DNA of 64,000 nt from Legionella waltersii (GCF_001468085.1 NZ_LNZB01000056.1:185486-249485); one strand, 5' to 3'; positions 9,322 through 16,953 are shown, numbered from the stretch's first letter. Notes: generated by a model from the sequence alone, not told the origin. Numbers and translations are program-made.

Positions 9322-10080
9322 ATGTTTAAAAATATTTCATTTTTCGGTTTAAGACAAAAACCAGCAGTATCCTTTAGTAGACCCTATAGCGACTTCCAGC
9401 TAGTAACAGATAAACATGTACCAGCAACAGATGTAGTCTGGCATCGAGTTCATGGACAAGTTTCGGAAGCGGTTTTTAAAGATGGTTTTTCTGGAAGGGA
9501 GAATTTACCTACAGATAATCTAAAATCTTATATCGCCTTTAATACGAAATTTGGTGGATTCGGAGGGACAGTGAGTATTGAAAAGGCTGTAGAGTTTGCT
9601 AAAAGTGGAGCAAATAATATAAAGAACTTTGTGTATTCTTCTGTAAATCCTAATCAAAAAATTAGCATACCTGCCTTTATACGCGAAATGACCGATACAA
9701 TCTCTGAATCAGCAACTGCTTCAAAAATAAACGAAATGGAAGTGATGGCGTTAGGCGATATAGAACCCGAGTTTGTTTTTTATGCCACAGATGACCTTGA
9801 AAATTTAGCTCGAGGCAACGAAGTAGAGAATTTAATGCACCGTGCTAATCCAAAATTACCTGCAACTTATAGAAGTAGTGATGTGGCTACACCTGCATCC
9901 ATATTGTTGCACTTAGCAAAATCGGGATGTACTGATATTATTGCGGAGTTCGTACAGAAACAATTATTTAGTGTAGATGATTTGGTACAGCTTGCAAAAC
10001 AAACAGGGTCCTCTGAATTATCTGGATGCCTTGACTGTATTCATCTTGGTGATAATTTTGGCAGATTAAGCGCGAATTGA
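9322..10080 (+). CDS. Putative cholera/pertussis-toxin-like mono-ADP-ribosyltransferase
   Basis: 252-aa protein whose first 160 residues show the R-S-E ART layout of the CtxA class. These are VVWHRVHG with R42 (the NAD-binding Arg), F-G-G-T-V-S-I at 79-86 for the S-T-S strand followed by a helix (EKAVEFA), FVYSSVNP, and E138-M-E140 in NEMEVMALGDIEPEFVF. The last closely parallels the EQEVSALGGIP segment of cholera toxin A, with E140 as the predicted catalytic Glu. The remaining 90 residues are helical and unassigned. No signal peptide is visible, which favours cytosolic synthesis and Dot/Icm delivery over Sec export. An in-frame stop at 9316-9318 fixes the start, yet the strong GGAGG lies 26 nt upstream (9291-9295), an unusual spacing. 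The gene lies beside the ICE left boundary and a decayed att-like copy. Confidence 0.7.
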   Translation: MFKNISFFGLRQKPAVSFSRPYSDFQLVTDKHVPATDVVWHRVHGQVSEAVFKDGFSGRENLPTDNLKSYIAFNTKFGGFGGTVSIEKAVEFAKSGANNIKNFVYSSVNPNQKISIPAFIREMTDTISESATASKINEMEVMALGDIEPEFVFYATDDLENLARGNEVENLMHRANPKLPATYRSSDVATPASILLHLAKSGCTDIIAEFVQKQLFSVDDLVQLAKQTGSSELSGCLDCIHLGDNFGRLSAN

Positions 10081-10151
10081 AAATAGAAAATCTCACTACT
10101 GCCAGCCTAAAAACGTACTGATTTTTGGGCTGGTTAGTTCGGTTAAGACAG

Positions 10152-10194
10152 CGGGAGTGACAAGCATCAAACTTGCGACCCCTATCTCACGAAT
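10152..10194. repeat. Decayed third copy of the tRNA-Pro att sequence
   Basis: This stretch matches the tRNA-Pro 3' segment at most positions (GGAGTGACAAG, AACTTGCGACCCCT intact, scattered substitutions elsewhere). It lies about 130 bp outside the present left att site and looks like the end of an older island once integrated in the same tRNA gene. The intervening 10,195-10,278 holds no gene. Confidence 0.7.
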
Positions 10195-10278
10195 GATCAA
10201 GTACAAACATTGTATACGGAGGGGATATGTGTATATTTATTCGACCTAATGCGGACTTCATCCTAATTCCTCTATTTA

Positions 10279-10327
10279 TATGGTCGGAGTGACAAGAATC
10301 GAACTTGCGACCCCTGCCTCCCGAAGG
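10279..10327. other. attL core (displaced tRNA-Pro 3' end)
   Basis: 49-bp copy of the tRNA-Pro 3' half (minus-strand sense, including CCA as tgg at 10281-10283). It breaks off after the anticodon-stem region, where 10328 onward no longer matches the tRNA. It therefore marks the left junction. 10328-10585 contains no gene, only the arm repeat (10455) and AT-rich DNA. Confidence 0.92.
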
Positions 10328-10454
10328 CGATCCCGATTGTTTCTTAATGTATTTCTATATATCTCCATGAACAATAACTCCTTGTAATACGAGGGTTAAT
10401 GGCATTTTCATGATGTACAGTGATATATTGTTATGTTACATTCCACAATGAAAA

Positions 10455-10479
10455 TGCACCCTGCATGCACCCTGTAATT
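10455..10479. promoter_or_regulatory. Probable integrase arm-binding site, left
   Basis: 25-bp sequence containing TGCACCCTG twice as a direct repeat separated by CA. It is identical to 48621-48645 near the other ICE end and lies in the same orientation. Paired short repeats inside both ends are the usual arm-type sites of tyrosine integrases. Confidence 0.65.
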
Positions 10480-10585
10480 AAAAAATAGGATTTTTATTAC
10501 ATGACTGTGATATTAACTATGATAAAGTCCAGGGTATTAAAAAAGCAAGGATTAAGCAGTAGAAGAATTTCGTTGGTGCTATAAA

Positions 10586-10659
10586 CCAAAAAACCACCGA
10601 AAAGGTGGTTCTTGGTCAACTGCTAAAAGGGGCGCTTTCGCGGATCCCTAAAAGCTTAC
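10586..10659 (-). ncRNA. Candidate small RNA divergent from the Abi gene
   Basis: A minus-strand unit of about 74 nt with its own promoter (TTGACA, 18-nt spacer, CATAAT) and an intrinsic terminator. The terminator stem is AACCACC/GGTGGTT (10592-10610, minus sense) followed by six U (10593 to 10588). Near the 5' end GGGATCCGCGAAAGCGCCCC folds as a hairpin with a GNRA-like GAAA loop. No ORF fits. The + strand also folds (AGCAGT 10556-10561 with ACTGCT 10619-10624), so strand is not certain. An RNA motif (abiF) is known near Abi_2-domain genes; whether this is a member needs a covariance search. Confidence 0.6.
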
Positions 10660-10665
10660 GATGTA

Positions 10666-10695
10666 ATTATGAGTCATTTTACATGGATATGTCAA
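10666..10695 (-). promoter_or_regulatory. Sigma70-type promoter for the small RNA
   Basis: On the minus strand, TTGACA (10695-10690), 18 nt, then CATAAT (10671-10666). This predicts a start near 10659. It fires away from the Abi gene at 10750, so the two transcripts are divergent. Confidence 0.65.
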
Positions 10696-10749
10696 ATTTT
10701 TGGGTTATTTTTTGGATAACTATTCTAATTTGATGCAACAGGATAGGGT

Positions 10750-11484
10750 ATGAAAGAATATATTAGTGCATTATCAATAGATAGGCTTACAAGTTATGAA
10801 ATATTATGTCCAAACAGAGTGGATACGGATATTATAGGGGCTTATCATTGGAATTTATTAATAAGCCAAGCATTTTATCCCTTTATACATTCAGTAGAGG
10901 TTGCATTACGTAATTCAATTCACAACGCAGCTACCAAAAAGTTTGAGGATGAATTTTGGTTCGATATCGTTCTAACTGATGGTAAGTCAAAATCAATTCT
11001 TGAAGATACCAAAAACGATTTACATCGCAGATTTGGGCAAGTAACAGCGTCAGACATTGTTGCAGGATTAACATTTGGATTTTGGACGAATTTAATAAAA
11101 CAAAAAACATACACTGATCAATTTAATCCAAACCGACTATGGCCTGACCTGATTCCTTCGGTTTTCCCTCATTATGCAAGAGGGCATGATGATAGAAAGA
11201 ATATTTCCAAGCGATTTGAGGAAATAAGGCTGATTAGAAATCGCTTGTTTCATCACGAGCCTATCTGGAAATTTAAAAATGCCCAAACACCGCAAGAATG
11301 TATCGCTGAATTGCGTCGTAAATTCAATGACACATTTAAAGCGATTGGCTGGATATCAAAATATAAACGAAATTGTTTAAGAGAATTTGGTTTTGTTGAA
11401 TCGTTTAAAAACAATTGCACTCTTGAGATTTTGGAAAGCTATAAAGTGAAGGGTGCGGAAATATTACAAAAATTAGCAGATTAA
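10750..11484 (+). CDS. Abi_2 (AbiD/AbiF-like) HEPN protein
   Basis: 244-aa protein of the Abi_2 family, abortive-infection proteins built on a HEPN fold. The family signature AFYPFIHSVEVALRNSIHNA (residues 41-60) is clear. The RNase motif R-x4-H is R163-N-R-L-F-H168 in RLIRNRLFHHEPIW. The gene ends 2 nt before the integrase start, so they are probably co-transcribed. A GGATAGGG stretch precedes the ATG. A divergent small RNA lies immediately upstream, suggesting RNA-controlled activity. It is expected to be an RNA-cleaving growth inhibitor in phage defence or ICE maintenance; the target is unknown. Confidence 0.8.
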   Translation: MKEYISALSIDRLTSYEILCPNRVDTDIIGAYHWNLLISQAFYPFIHSVEVALRNSIHNAATKKFEDEFWFDIVLTDGKSKSILEDTKNDLHRRFGQVTASDIVAGLTFGFWTNLIKQKTYTDQFNPNRLWPDLIPSVFPHYARGHDDRKNISKRFEEIRLIRNRLFHHEPIWKFKNAQTPQECIAELRRKFNDTFKAIGWISKYKRNCLREFGFVESFKNNCTLEILESYKVKGAEILQKLAD

Positions 11485-11486
11485 TT

Positions 11487-12710
11487 ATGAAGGCAAAAAT
11501 CAATAACACGCTTATTAAAAAACTACTTCCTAGAGATAAAGAATACGAAGTTCATGATCTTGATCTAAAAGGATTCATGATAAGAGTATTTCCATCAGGA
11601 ACCATGCGTTACGTCTGCCAGTACAAAAGAGGCAAAAAAATTAATCTTGGAACAGTCGGGGTTATGACAGCAGCTCAAGCTCGTGAAAAGGCTATTGAAG
11701 TGCTAAGTAATGCTAATAAGGGGATTGAGCCAATTGCACAAAAAGGGATAAATAAACCTAAGACACTGCAAGAATTTATTGAGAGTGATTATAAGCCATG
11801 GGTTCTATCAACGCATAAACGAGGCCAAGAAACGCTAGCAGGGCTTATTAGATGTTACAAGGCTTTTTTTTCAAAGCCATTGGTTGAAATTACGCCCGCT
11901 CTTGTAGAACAATGGCGTGTTAAGCGTCTTAATGACGGCACTTCCCAGGCAACCTTAAATCGTAATATTACCATGCTGAAATCACTGATGACTAAGGCAG
12001 TAGAATGGGGCTTTATAAAGGAGAACGCACTTGGTAAGTTAAAACCATATAAAATAGATCGGTCACCTAAAATTCGATACTTGTCATTTGAAGAAGAGAC
12101 ACGTTTACGCGAAGCGTTAATCGAACGAGACAATCAACTTCGACTGATGCGAAAAAATGGAAATATCTGGCGAGAAACGCGAGGTTATGATTTATTGCCT
12201 GAGCTTTCAGAAGACAATGCCTGTGATTACTTAATGCCGATGGTGCTATTGTCGATTAACACAGGATTAAGACGAGGCGAATTATTTCATTTGACCTGGG
12301 ATATGGTGAATTTGTCAGAAGGTTCATTGATTTTGTCTGGTGAAATCACTAAAAACAAACATTCTCGTTTTATTCCGCTTAATGATGAGGCTTATAAAAT
12401 TTTGGATCATCTACATAAAAAAGCAGAGATAAAAGAAGGATTGGTTTTTCTAAGTAAAAATAATCAACCATTTAACCATGTGAAACGCTCATGGGGATCG
12501 TTATTGAAAAAAGCAAATATTACGCAGTTTCGATGGCATGATTTACGGCACCATTTTGCGAGTAAGCTGGTGATGGCTGGGGTAGATCTAAATACGGTTC
12601 GTGAGTTATTAGGACATTCCGATATTGCCATGACGCTGAGGTATGCGCATTTGGCGCCGGAACATAAAGTGAATGCCGTTAGAAAAATAGATTGGTCAAT
12701 GCAGGGATAG
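11487..12710 (+). CDS. int: P4-type tyrosine integrase
   Basis: 407-aa site-specific recombinase that should catalyse integration and excision at tRNA-Pro. It has an N-terminal arm-binding DUF4102-like domain (LKGFMIRVFPSGTMRYVCQY, GTVGVMTAAQAREKA), a core-binding SAM-like domain (about 90-190), and a catalytic domain with R in NTGLRRGELFHLTW (about 262), H-x-x-R in WHDLRHHFAS (about 351-354), H in LLGHSDIAM (about 377) and the nucleophile Y in LRYAHL (about 387). It is complete. It sits 1.2 kb from attL, the usual position for the integrase of such islands, and is translated right behind the Abi gene. Confidence 0.96.
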   Translation: MKAKINNTLIKKLLPRDKEYEVHDLDLKGFMIRVFPSGTMRYVCQYKRGKKINLGTVGVMTAAQAREKAIEVLSNANKGIEPIAQKGINKPKTLQEFIESDYKPWVLSTHKRGQETLAGLIRCYKAFFSKPLVEITPALVEQWRVKRLNDGTSQATLNRNITMLKSLMTKAVEWGFIKENALGKLKPYKIDRSPKIRYLSFEEETRLREALIERDNQLRLMRKNGNIWRETRGYDLLPELSEDNACDYLMPMVLLSINTGLRRGELFHLTWDMVNLSEGSLILSGEITKNKHSRFIPLNDEAYKILDHLHKKAEIKEGLVFLSKNNQPFNHVKRSWGSLLKKANITQFRWHDLRHHFASKLVMAGVDLNTVRELLGHSDIAMTLRYAHLAPEHKVNAVRKIDWSMQG

Positions 12711-12713
12711 GAA

Positions 12714-13133
12714 ATGAATAGTCATACTTCAAAATATGCAGAAAGAAACAGGCCCATAAGAAAAGTTGAGCGATTTATTCTCAAGATAATGATTTTTGTG
12801 GTCATACCTATTAGCTGCGTATTGGGAATAGTTTATCCAACTGGCAAAATAAGTAACTCGTTACCGGTATTATTTTCATTAGCTGGTTTGATCCAACTCG
12901 AAGTGGCAGGCTTATTTGAGTATATAGATTATCTGGGTAAAGAATTAGAAAAAATATACGACGAATCTGGCCGTGTTCCTAGTAACATTACAAGAGCAAT
13001 CTATGAGTATTATAATCCTGAGCCAACTGTAAAAGCATTTATTAATAACCAACTTTACTTAAATAAACGAGTTGGCTTCTATCTATTGTTGATTGGTGGA
13101 TTGATTCAATTATTCACTATATGGCTTATATAG
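12714..13133 (+). CDS. Small membrane protein of unknown function
   Basis: 139 aa with three predicted membrane segments: FILKIMIFVVIPISCVLGIV near 20-40, a segment around LPVLFSLAGLIQLEVAGLF near 49-67, and YLLLIGGLIQLFTIWLI at the C-terminus. The central loop is polar. Its start lies 4 nt after the integrase stop, so it is the third gene of an Abi-int operon. I recognise no family. A membrane protein next to a HEPN protein could take part in defence, but that is only a guess. Confidence 0.65.
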   Translation: MNSHTSKYAERNRPIRKVERFILKIMIFVVIPISCVLGIVYPTGKISNSLPVLFSLAGLIQLEVAGLFEYIDYLGKELEKIYDESGRVPSNITRAIYEYYNPEPTVKAFINNQLYLNKRVGFYLLLIGGLIQLFTIWLI

Positions 13134-13233
13134 TGATTCCTTCTGTATTAATTGGGATTTGTGATCCATTCGTGTCGGAATATGCAGAAACGAGCTAGGT
13201 GATTTTAGGGGTAGTTTAGATTGATCGTTTGCC

Positions 13234-13908
13234 CTAGTTTGATATGGTATCAAATTTCCATCGATGCCAAATAACTGGAGCAATGGATAAAATTAAATCT
13301 GGCGAGATAACTGGATCACTGACTGAAGTTCTATTGTTATTACAAACTAATAAATATTTATCTTCACTTTTTATAAATCGTCGAAAAAAGATGCCTTCTG
13401 TGGTTTCGACTATACAATTATTACCTACGCATTGATTTTTTTTATCTTGATTTATAAATTTAATCCCACCAACAATGTCGCCAACCTTATACTCTGGCTC
13501 CATTGAATCATCTGAGATTCTTATAACAACAGCATTGGGGTTATTCGTTTTAAAGAAATCTATCTCTTTTTGTATGGCTTGTTCTGAGGCGATAAGATCA
13601 CCAACTGTATCTGCAAGAGATGGATAATTTTGAAATTCATTTTCGATCACTGATGGGCCTTTTCCTATGCCTTCTAGTAACCAATCAATCGAACAAGTCA
13701 CATCATATTGATGAAGTATTTCTATTAAAGAAGCAGCTTTGGTTTTATTTATTGGGTTTCTTCCAAGCTCCCATGATTGAAGTGTATGGATACTGATTCC
13801 ATGCTTTTCTTCTAAATCTTTTCGAGATAAGCCAGCAAGCATGCGCGCTCTTTTGATGCGATGCCCCATTGCAGAACTATCTTCATTTACTTTAATAGCA
13901 TTTTTCAT
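13234..13908 (-). CDS. LexA/CI-like repressor of the ICE (XRE HTH + S24 domain)
   Basis: 224 aa. The HTH is at about 15-65 (IKRARMLAGLSRKDLEEKHG, SIHTLQSWELGRNPI), a linker follows, and a peptidase S24 domain spans about 125-215 with the serine region ISDDSMEPEYKVGDIVG (S135). At the position where autocleaving relatives have the catalytic Lys, this protein reads EGIFFRRF (R176/R177), so self-cleavage is doubtful. It is divergent from lvrA across a 184-bp region packed with palindromes, its likely operators. It probably represses the transfer operon and itself, possibly responding to DNA damage or another signal. Confidence 0.88.
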   Translation of the reverse strand: MKNAIKVNEDSSAMGHRIKRARMLAGLSRKDLEEKHGISIHTLQSWELGRNPINKTKAASLIEILHQYDVTCSIDWLLEGIGKGPSVIENEFQNYPSLADTVGDLIASEQAIQKEIDFFKTNNPNAVVIRISDDSMEPEYKVGDIVGGIKFINQDKKNQCVGNNCIVETTEGIFFRRFIKSEDKYLLVCNNNRTSVSDPVISPDLILSIAPVIWHRWKFDTISN

Positions 13909-13925
13909 AAATATGTATTTACATT

Positions 13926-14001
13926 TATACGTGATATATGTATATAATAAATCAATATACGCGATTTGCGTATATTTTATGTGAATTTATACGCGTTATA
14001 A
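13926..14001. promoter_or_regulatory. Operator cluster between the repressor gene and lvrA
   Basis: Three related palindromes built on TATAC/GTATA half-sites: 13926-13944 (TATAC, 9-nt spacer, GTATA), 13955-13975 (ATATACGC, GATTT, GCGTATAT, perfect), and 13987-14001 (TTATACGCGTTATAA). They lie between the divergent starts at 13908 and 14093 and are most simply the binding sites of the XRE repressor controlling both promoters. Confidence 0.75.
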
Positions 14002-14092
14002 GTGTAAGGATGCCTCTAAAATTAATTATTTTCAACACTTTAAACAAAATCAGTCTTTAAAGGTCAATTTCAAATAGGAATGTAAGTAACTA

Positions 14093-14974
14093 ATGGACAT
14101 GTCAATAAACCATGATGAGCTGGAAGCAATGAGTGGCTTACTTCATATCCAGCAATTGGCTTATTTAAGAGGAATTAGGCCGTATATGGATGTTAAAACA
14201 AGAATAACAGGTATCAAGCGGCGAATTAGTTATCAGTCGATATCTGAGCAGCTCTATATCGAGCCTCATCAAGGAATTAAAAGCCAAAATTTTTCACGTG
14301 ATCAAGTTCGTCGAGCTGTTTATGGATTGGTTCGTGCTGGTTTGATTGAGGTTCAATCGGAAGGTATGCAGCTGATTTTAAAATGCTTATTGGCTTCTAC
14401 GGATTATTCTGTCCGAAATAAAGCCGCCATAAACCCACCACAGAAAGCCACCACAAAGTCGCATGAGGAACTTATTGAAAATATTAGGTTTTCTGAAGAT
14501 GAGACTTTGAAAGCCGACATAGCTAATACTCAGAAAGCCGCCATACCTCTAATAAAAGATAATTATATTTATTTATTACAACGCTTCGACCATTTTTGGC
14601 TTATGTACCCCGAGAAAAAGTCACGTGAGCGTGCTTTTGAAATTTTTCAAAAAATTAATCCAGATGAGCATTTACTGCAAACCATGTTGCAAGCACTGGA
14701 TAGCCAAATTAAATCTCGTAAAACAAAAGAAGCGCATGGCGAATGGGTTCCAGCCTGGAAATTTCCAGCGAACTGGTTATCACAGAAGTGTTGGGAAGAT
14801 GAAATCAGAATCGAATTAAAGCCGGAGAAAAGGAATGAGAAGTGTCGCACAAGTACTGGAACAGCCCATGATCCCTTCTGGAATCCAGAAGCAGAAGACT
14901 CAGCAAGCACCGGAGAGGATGAATACCAGCAAGACAATGTCGTCAGCATGCAACGCTATCGACAAGCGGATTGA
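14093..14974 (+). CDS. lvrA: LvrA-like ICE regulator
   Basis: 293-aa protein occupying the lvrA position of Legionella trb and lvh islands. The N-terminal 110 residues look like a winged-helix DNA-binding domain (ISYQSISEQLYIEP, RDQVRRAVYGLVRAGLIEVQ), similar in style to phage replication O-type proteins. A second conserved patch near 160-235 reads FDHFWLMYPEKKSRERAFEIF and WVPAWKFPANWLSQ. The C-terminal tail is acidic. It is the first gene of the lvrABC-trb operon, under the palindromic operator region. The function is regulatory by association; the molecular role is not established. Confidence 0.75.
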   Translation: MDMSINHDELEAMSGLLHIQQLAYLRGIRPYMDVKTRITGIKRRISYQSISEQLYIEPHQGIKSQNFSRDQVRRAVYGLVRAGLIEVQSEGMQLILKCLLASTDYSVRNKAAINPPQKATTKSHEELIENIRFSEDETLKADIANTQKAAIPLIKDNYIYLLQRFDHFWLMYPEKKSRERAFEIFQKINPDEHLLQTMLQALDSQIKSRKTKEAHGEWVPAWKFPANWLSQKCWEDEIRIELKPEKRNEKCRTSTGTAHDPFWNPEAEDSASTGEDEYQQDNVVSMQRYRQAD

Positions 14975-15287
14975 GAACTTGTTTACCCGTTTTGCTGTCT
15001 TTTATGGGCATCTGTGGCGCAGCCAGTTTAAAAGCGATGGATTTTTAGAGTTTGCAAAAAAAGAGTGGTCGGAGGGTATAGAACCATTTAGCGATGAGAT
15101 TTTGAATCAGGCCATTTTAATGTGCCGGGATTATTGTGACATGCCGCCTAGCCTACCCCAAATGATTGGATTTTGTCGTGGTATCAAAAAGCGAAGTTCC
15201 TTTTATGTTGCAAACAAGGGGCATAGGCCTGCCACTAAGGCTGTAGTCGAAGAACATATCAAGCAATGCAAAGCATATTTACTTTAA
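14835..15287 (+). CDS. lvrB: LvrB-like protein
   Basis: Up to 150 aa, overlapping the end of lvrA by 140 nt in another frame. GGAG lies 7 nt before ATG 14835; an alternative ATG at 14919 has a tighter GGAGAGG. The conserved body starts near IDKRIENLFTRFAVFYGHLW, with FSDEILNQAILMCRDYCDMPPSLPQMIGFCRGI reminiscent of phage replication protein P-type domains. It sits between lvrA and the CsrA paralogue as in other Legionella islands. The exact function is unknown. Confidence 0.7.
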   Translation: MRSVAQVLEQPMIPSGIQKQKTQQAPERMNTSKTMSSACNAIDKRIENLFTRFAVFYGHLWRSQFKSDGFLEFAKKEWSEGIEPFSDEILNQAILMCRDYCDMPPSLPQMIGFCRGIKKRSSFYVANKGHRPATKAVVEEHIKQCKAYLL

Positions 15288-15306
15288 TAAAAAAAGGAGA
15301 AACACC

Positions 15307-15579
15307 ATGTTGGTTTTAACAAGAAAAGTCGGGGAGTCAGTGGTTATCAGTGAAAACATATACTGTACGGTGGTGGATTACCGGCACGGAGAGATTCGTC
15401 TGGCTTTTGATGCGCCCCAGACTATTCCTATTCATAGGGATGAAATTCAGCGCCGCATTTATCTTAATCGTGAACAAGAAGGGGGGTATTGCGACAACAA
15501 ATCCAGTCAAGAAAGCGTGGTTGATCGCCTAATCAATCAATTCAAACATGGGGTGAGTCCAGCTCAGGGCCATCAATAA
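15307..15579 (+). CDS. lvrC: CsrA paralogue of the ICE (LvrC/CsrT class)
   Basis: 90-aa RNA-binding regulator. The CsrA core is clear: MLVLTRKVGESVVI at the N-terminus, GEIRLAFDAPQTIPIHRDEI with the RNA-contacting R in HRDEI, then a 30-residue extension (SQESVVDRLINQFKHG) not found in the housekeeping CsrA. Shine-Dalgarno AAAGGAGA lies just upstream. CsrA-like genes of this class are a hallmark of Legionella ICEs and couple element transfer to the host life cycle. It lies directly before trbB and could control translation of the trb mRNA. Confidence 0.9.
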   Translation: MLVLTRKVGESVVISENIYCTVVDYRHGEIRLAFDAPQTIPIHRDEIQRRIYLNREQEGGYCDNKSSQESVVDRLINQFKHGVSPAQGHQ

Positions 15580-15598
15580 CTGTATGAAGGTGAACCCA

Positions 15599-16564
15599 AT
15601 GATAGAGCTGGAAGAACATGAAATATCGGTTAAAGACCGTGCCAAAGAAAAGCTGAAGCGTGATTTAGGTGAATTGATTGTAGGGACGCTTAATGATCCG
15701 AAAACAGTAGAAATCATGCTCAATGCAGATGGCAGGCTTTGGCAAGAGCGTCTGGGTGAAACGATGCGCTGTATTGGAAGTATTACCGAGGCGCGGGCGG
15801 AAAGCATTATCAAAACCGTCGCAGGGTTTCATGGAAAAGAAGTTACTCGTTTTAAGCCTTTGTTGGAAGGGGAGTTGCCTTTGGATGGATCTCGTTTCGC
15901 AGGTCAGCTGCCGCCTGTTGTCTCACACCCAACTTTTGCCATTCGTAAAAAAGCTTTATCAGTTTTTACTCTGAATCACTATGTTGAGTCAGGAATAATG
16001 ACGGAATCTCAGTGCGAGGTCATTGAGCAGGTGGTGGTGGCACATCGCAATATTTTGGTCATTGGCGGTACGGGATCGGGTAAGACTACTTTGGTCAACG
16101 CCATTATCAATGAGATGGTTATTCATGCACCTGAGGAACGTATTTTTATCATTGAGGATACCGGCGAAATTCAATGTACTGCTAAAAATTGCGTCCAATA
16201 TCACACCACTCTTGATGTCAGTATGACCCAGCTTTTGAAAACCACACTCAGGATGCGGCCAGACCGAATTCTTGTTGGTGAAGTTAGAGGTAGTGAAGCG
16301 CTGGATTTACTTGATGCTTGGAATACGGGCCATGAGGGTGGCGCTGCCACTTTGCATGCCAATAACTGTCTTGCAGGACTTCATCGCTTGAAATCGCTCA
16401 TTACCCGTAACCCCGCAGCGCCTACTGAAATTGAACCTTTGATTGGTGAGACGGTTCATTGTGTGGTGCATATCGCAAGAACCCCGCAAGGACGCAGAGT
16501 TGAAGAAATTATATCGGTTAATGGATATGAAAACGGTCATTACAACATCGAACAACTTATTTAA
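15599..16564 (+). CDS. trbB: TrbB, VirB11-like secretion ATPase
   Basis: 321-aa cytoplasmic hexameric ATPase that powers pilus assembly and DNA transfer at the inner membrane. It has Walker [16 protein letters not shown] near residue 155-170, Asp box [11 protein letters not shown], Walker B-type [14 protein letters not shown], and the His box [16 protein letters not shown] 15599 is chosen over 15584 because AAGGTG lies 8 nt upstream of it. First gene of the trb set, 20 nt after lvrC. Confidence 0.93.
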   Translation: MIELEEHEISVKDRAKEKLKRDLGELIVGTLNDPKTVEIMLNADGRLWQERLGETMRCIGSITEARAESIIKTVAGFHGKEVTRFKPLLEGELPLDGSRFAGQLPPVVSHPTFAIRKKALSVFTLNHYVESGIMTESQCEVIEQVVVAHRNILVIGGTGSGKTTLVNAIINEMVIHAPEERIFIIEDTGEIQCTAKNCVQYHTTLDVSMTQLLKTTLRMRPDRILVGEVRGSEALDLLDAWNTGHEGGAATLHANNCLAGLHRLKSLITRNPAAPTEIEPLIGETVHCVVHIARTPQGRRVEEIISVNGYENGHYNIEQLI

Positions 16565-16575
16565 GGAGAATATGA

Positions 16576-16953
16576 ATGAATCAAGCAGTCAATATAAATT
16601 ATCGAAGTCTATGGATGATGGGAGTGATTGTGTTATTGCTTCTGTTTATAACAGATCCTGCATGTGCCTCTAGTGCTGGTGGAGGCTTACCCTTTGACTC
16701 CTATCTCACCAAAATACAAAAATCCATTACAGGACCATTTGCATTTACCGCAGCGATTATTGGTTTGGTTGGCGCAGGAGCCACGCTGATTTTTGGTGGT
16801 GAAATGAATGGCTTTTTGCGAACCCTTCTCTTTATTGTACTGGTGCTTTCATTCTTGGTTGCAGCACAAAATACCATGACAGCAATTACAGGCAAAGGAG
16901 CCGAAATTGCTAAACCTTCCGTCTCAAAAATAGCTATGGAGACACAGCCATGA
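16576..16953 (+). CDS. trbC: TrbC, VirB2-like pilin
   Basis: 125-aa precursor of the conjugative pilus subunit. It has a long signal-like hydrophobic segment (MMGVIVLLLLFITDPACASS) and two further membrane stretches (FAFTAAIIGLVGAGATLIF, TLLFIVLVLSFLVAA). In RP4 the TrbC pilin is cyclised by TraF; a TraF homologue is present here at 27266, so a cyclic pilin is expected. AAGGAG lies 7 nt before the start. Overlaps trbD by 4 nt. Confidence 0.9.
   Translation: MNQAVNINYRSLWMMGVIVLLLLFITDPACASSAGGGLPFDSYLTKIQKSITGPFAFTAAIIGLVGAGATLIFGGEMNGFLRTLLFIVLVLSFLVAAQNTMTAITGKGAEIAKPSVSKIAMETQP

Noticed and set aside
10279-10355. tRNA gene at the left att site
   Set aside because: Only the 3' portion matches tRNA-Pro; after 10327 the sequence no longer forms the anticodon 5' stem, D arm or acceptor strand. 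It is an att remnant.
13926-14001. CRISPR-like repeats in the lvrA upstream region
   Set aside because: The repeats are short palindromic half-sites at a divergent promoter without spacers. No CRISPR array or cas gene is seen in the window.
14647-14949. 100-aa ORF opposite lvrA/lvrB
   Set aside because: Low-quality antisense reading; lvrA and lvrB on the other strand have synteny and ribosome binding sites.
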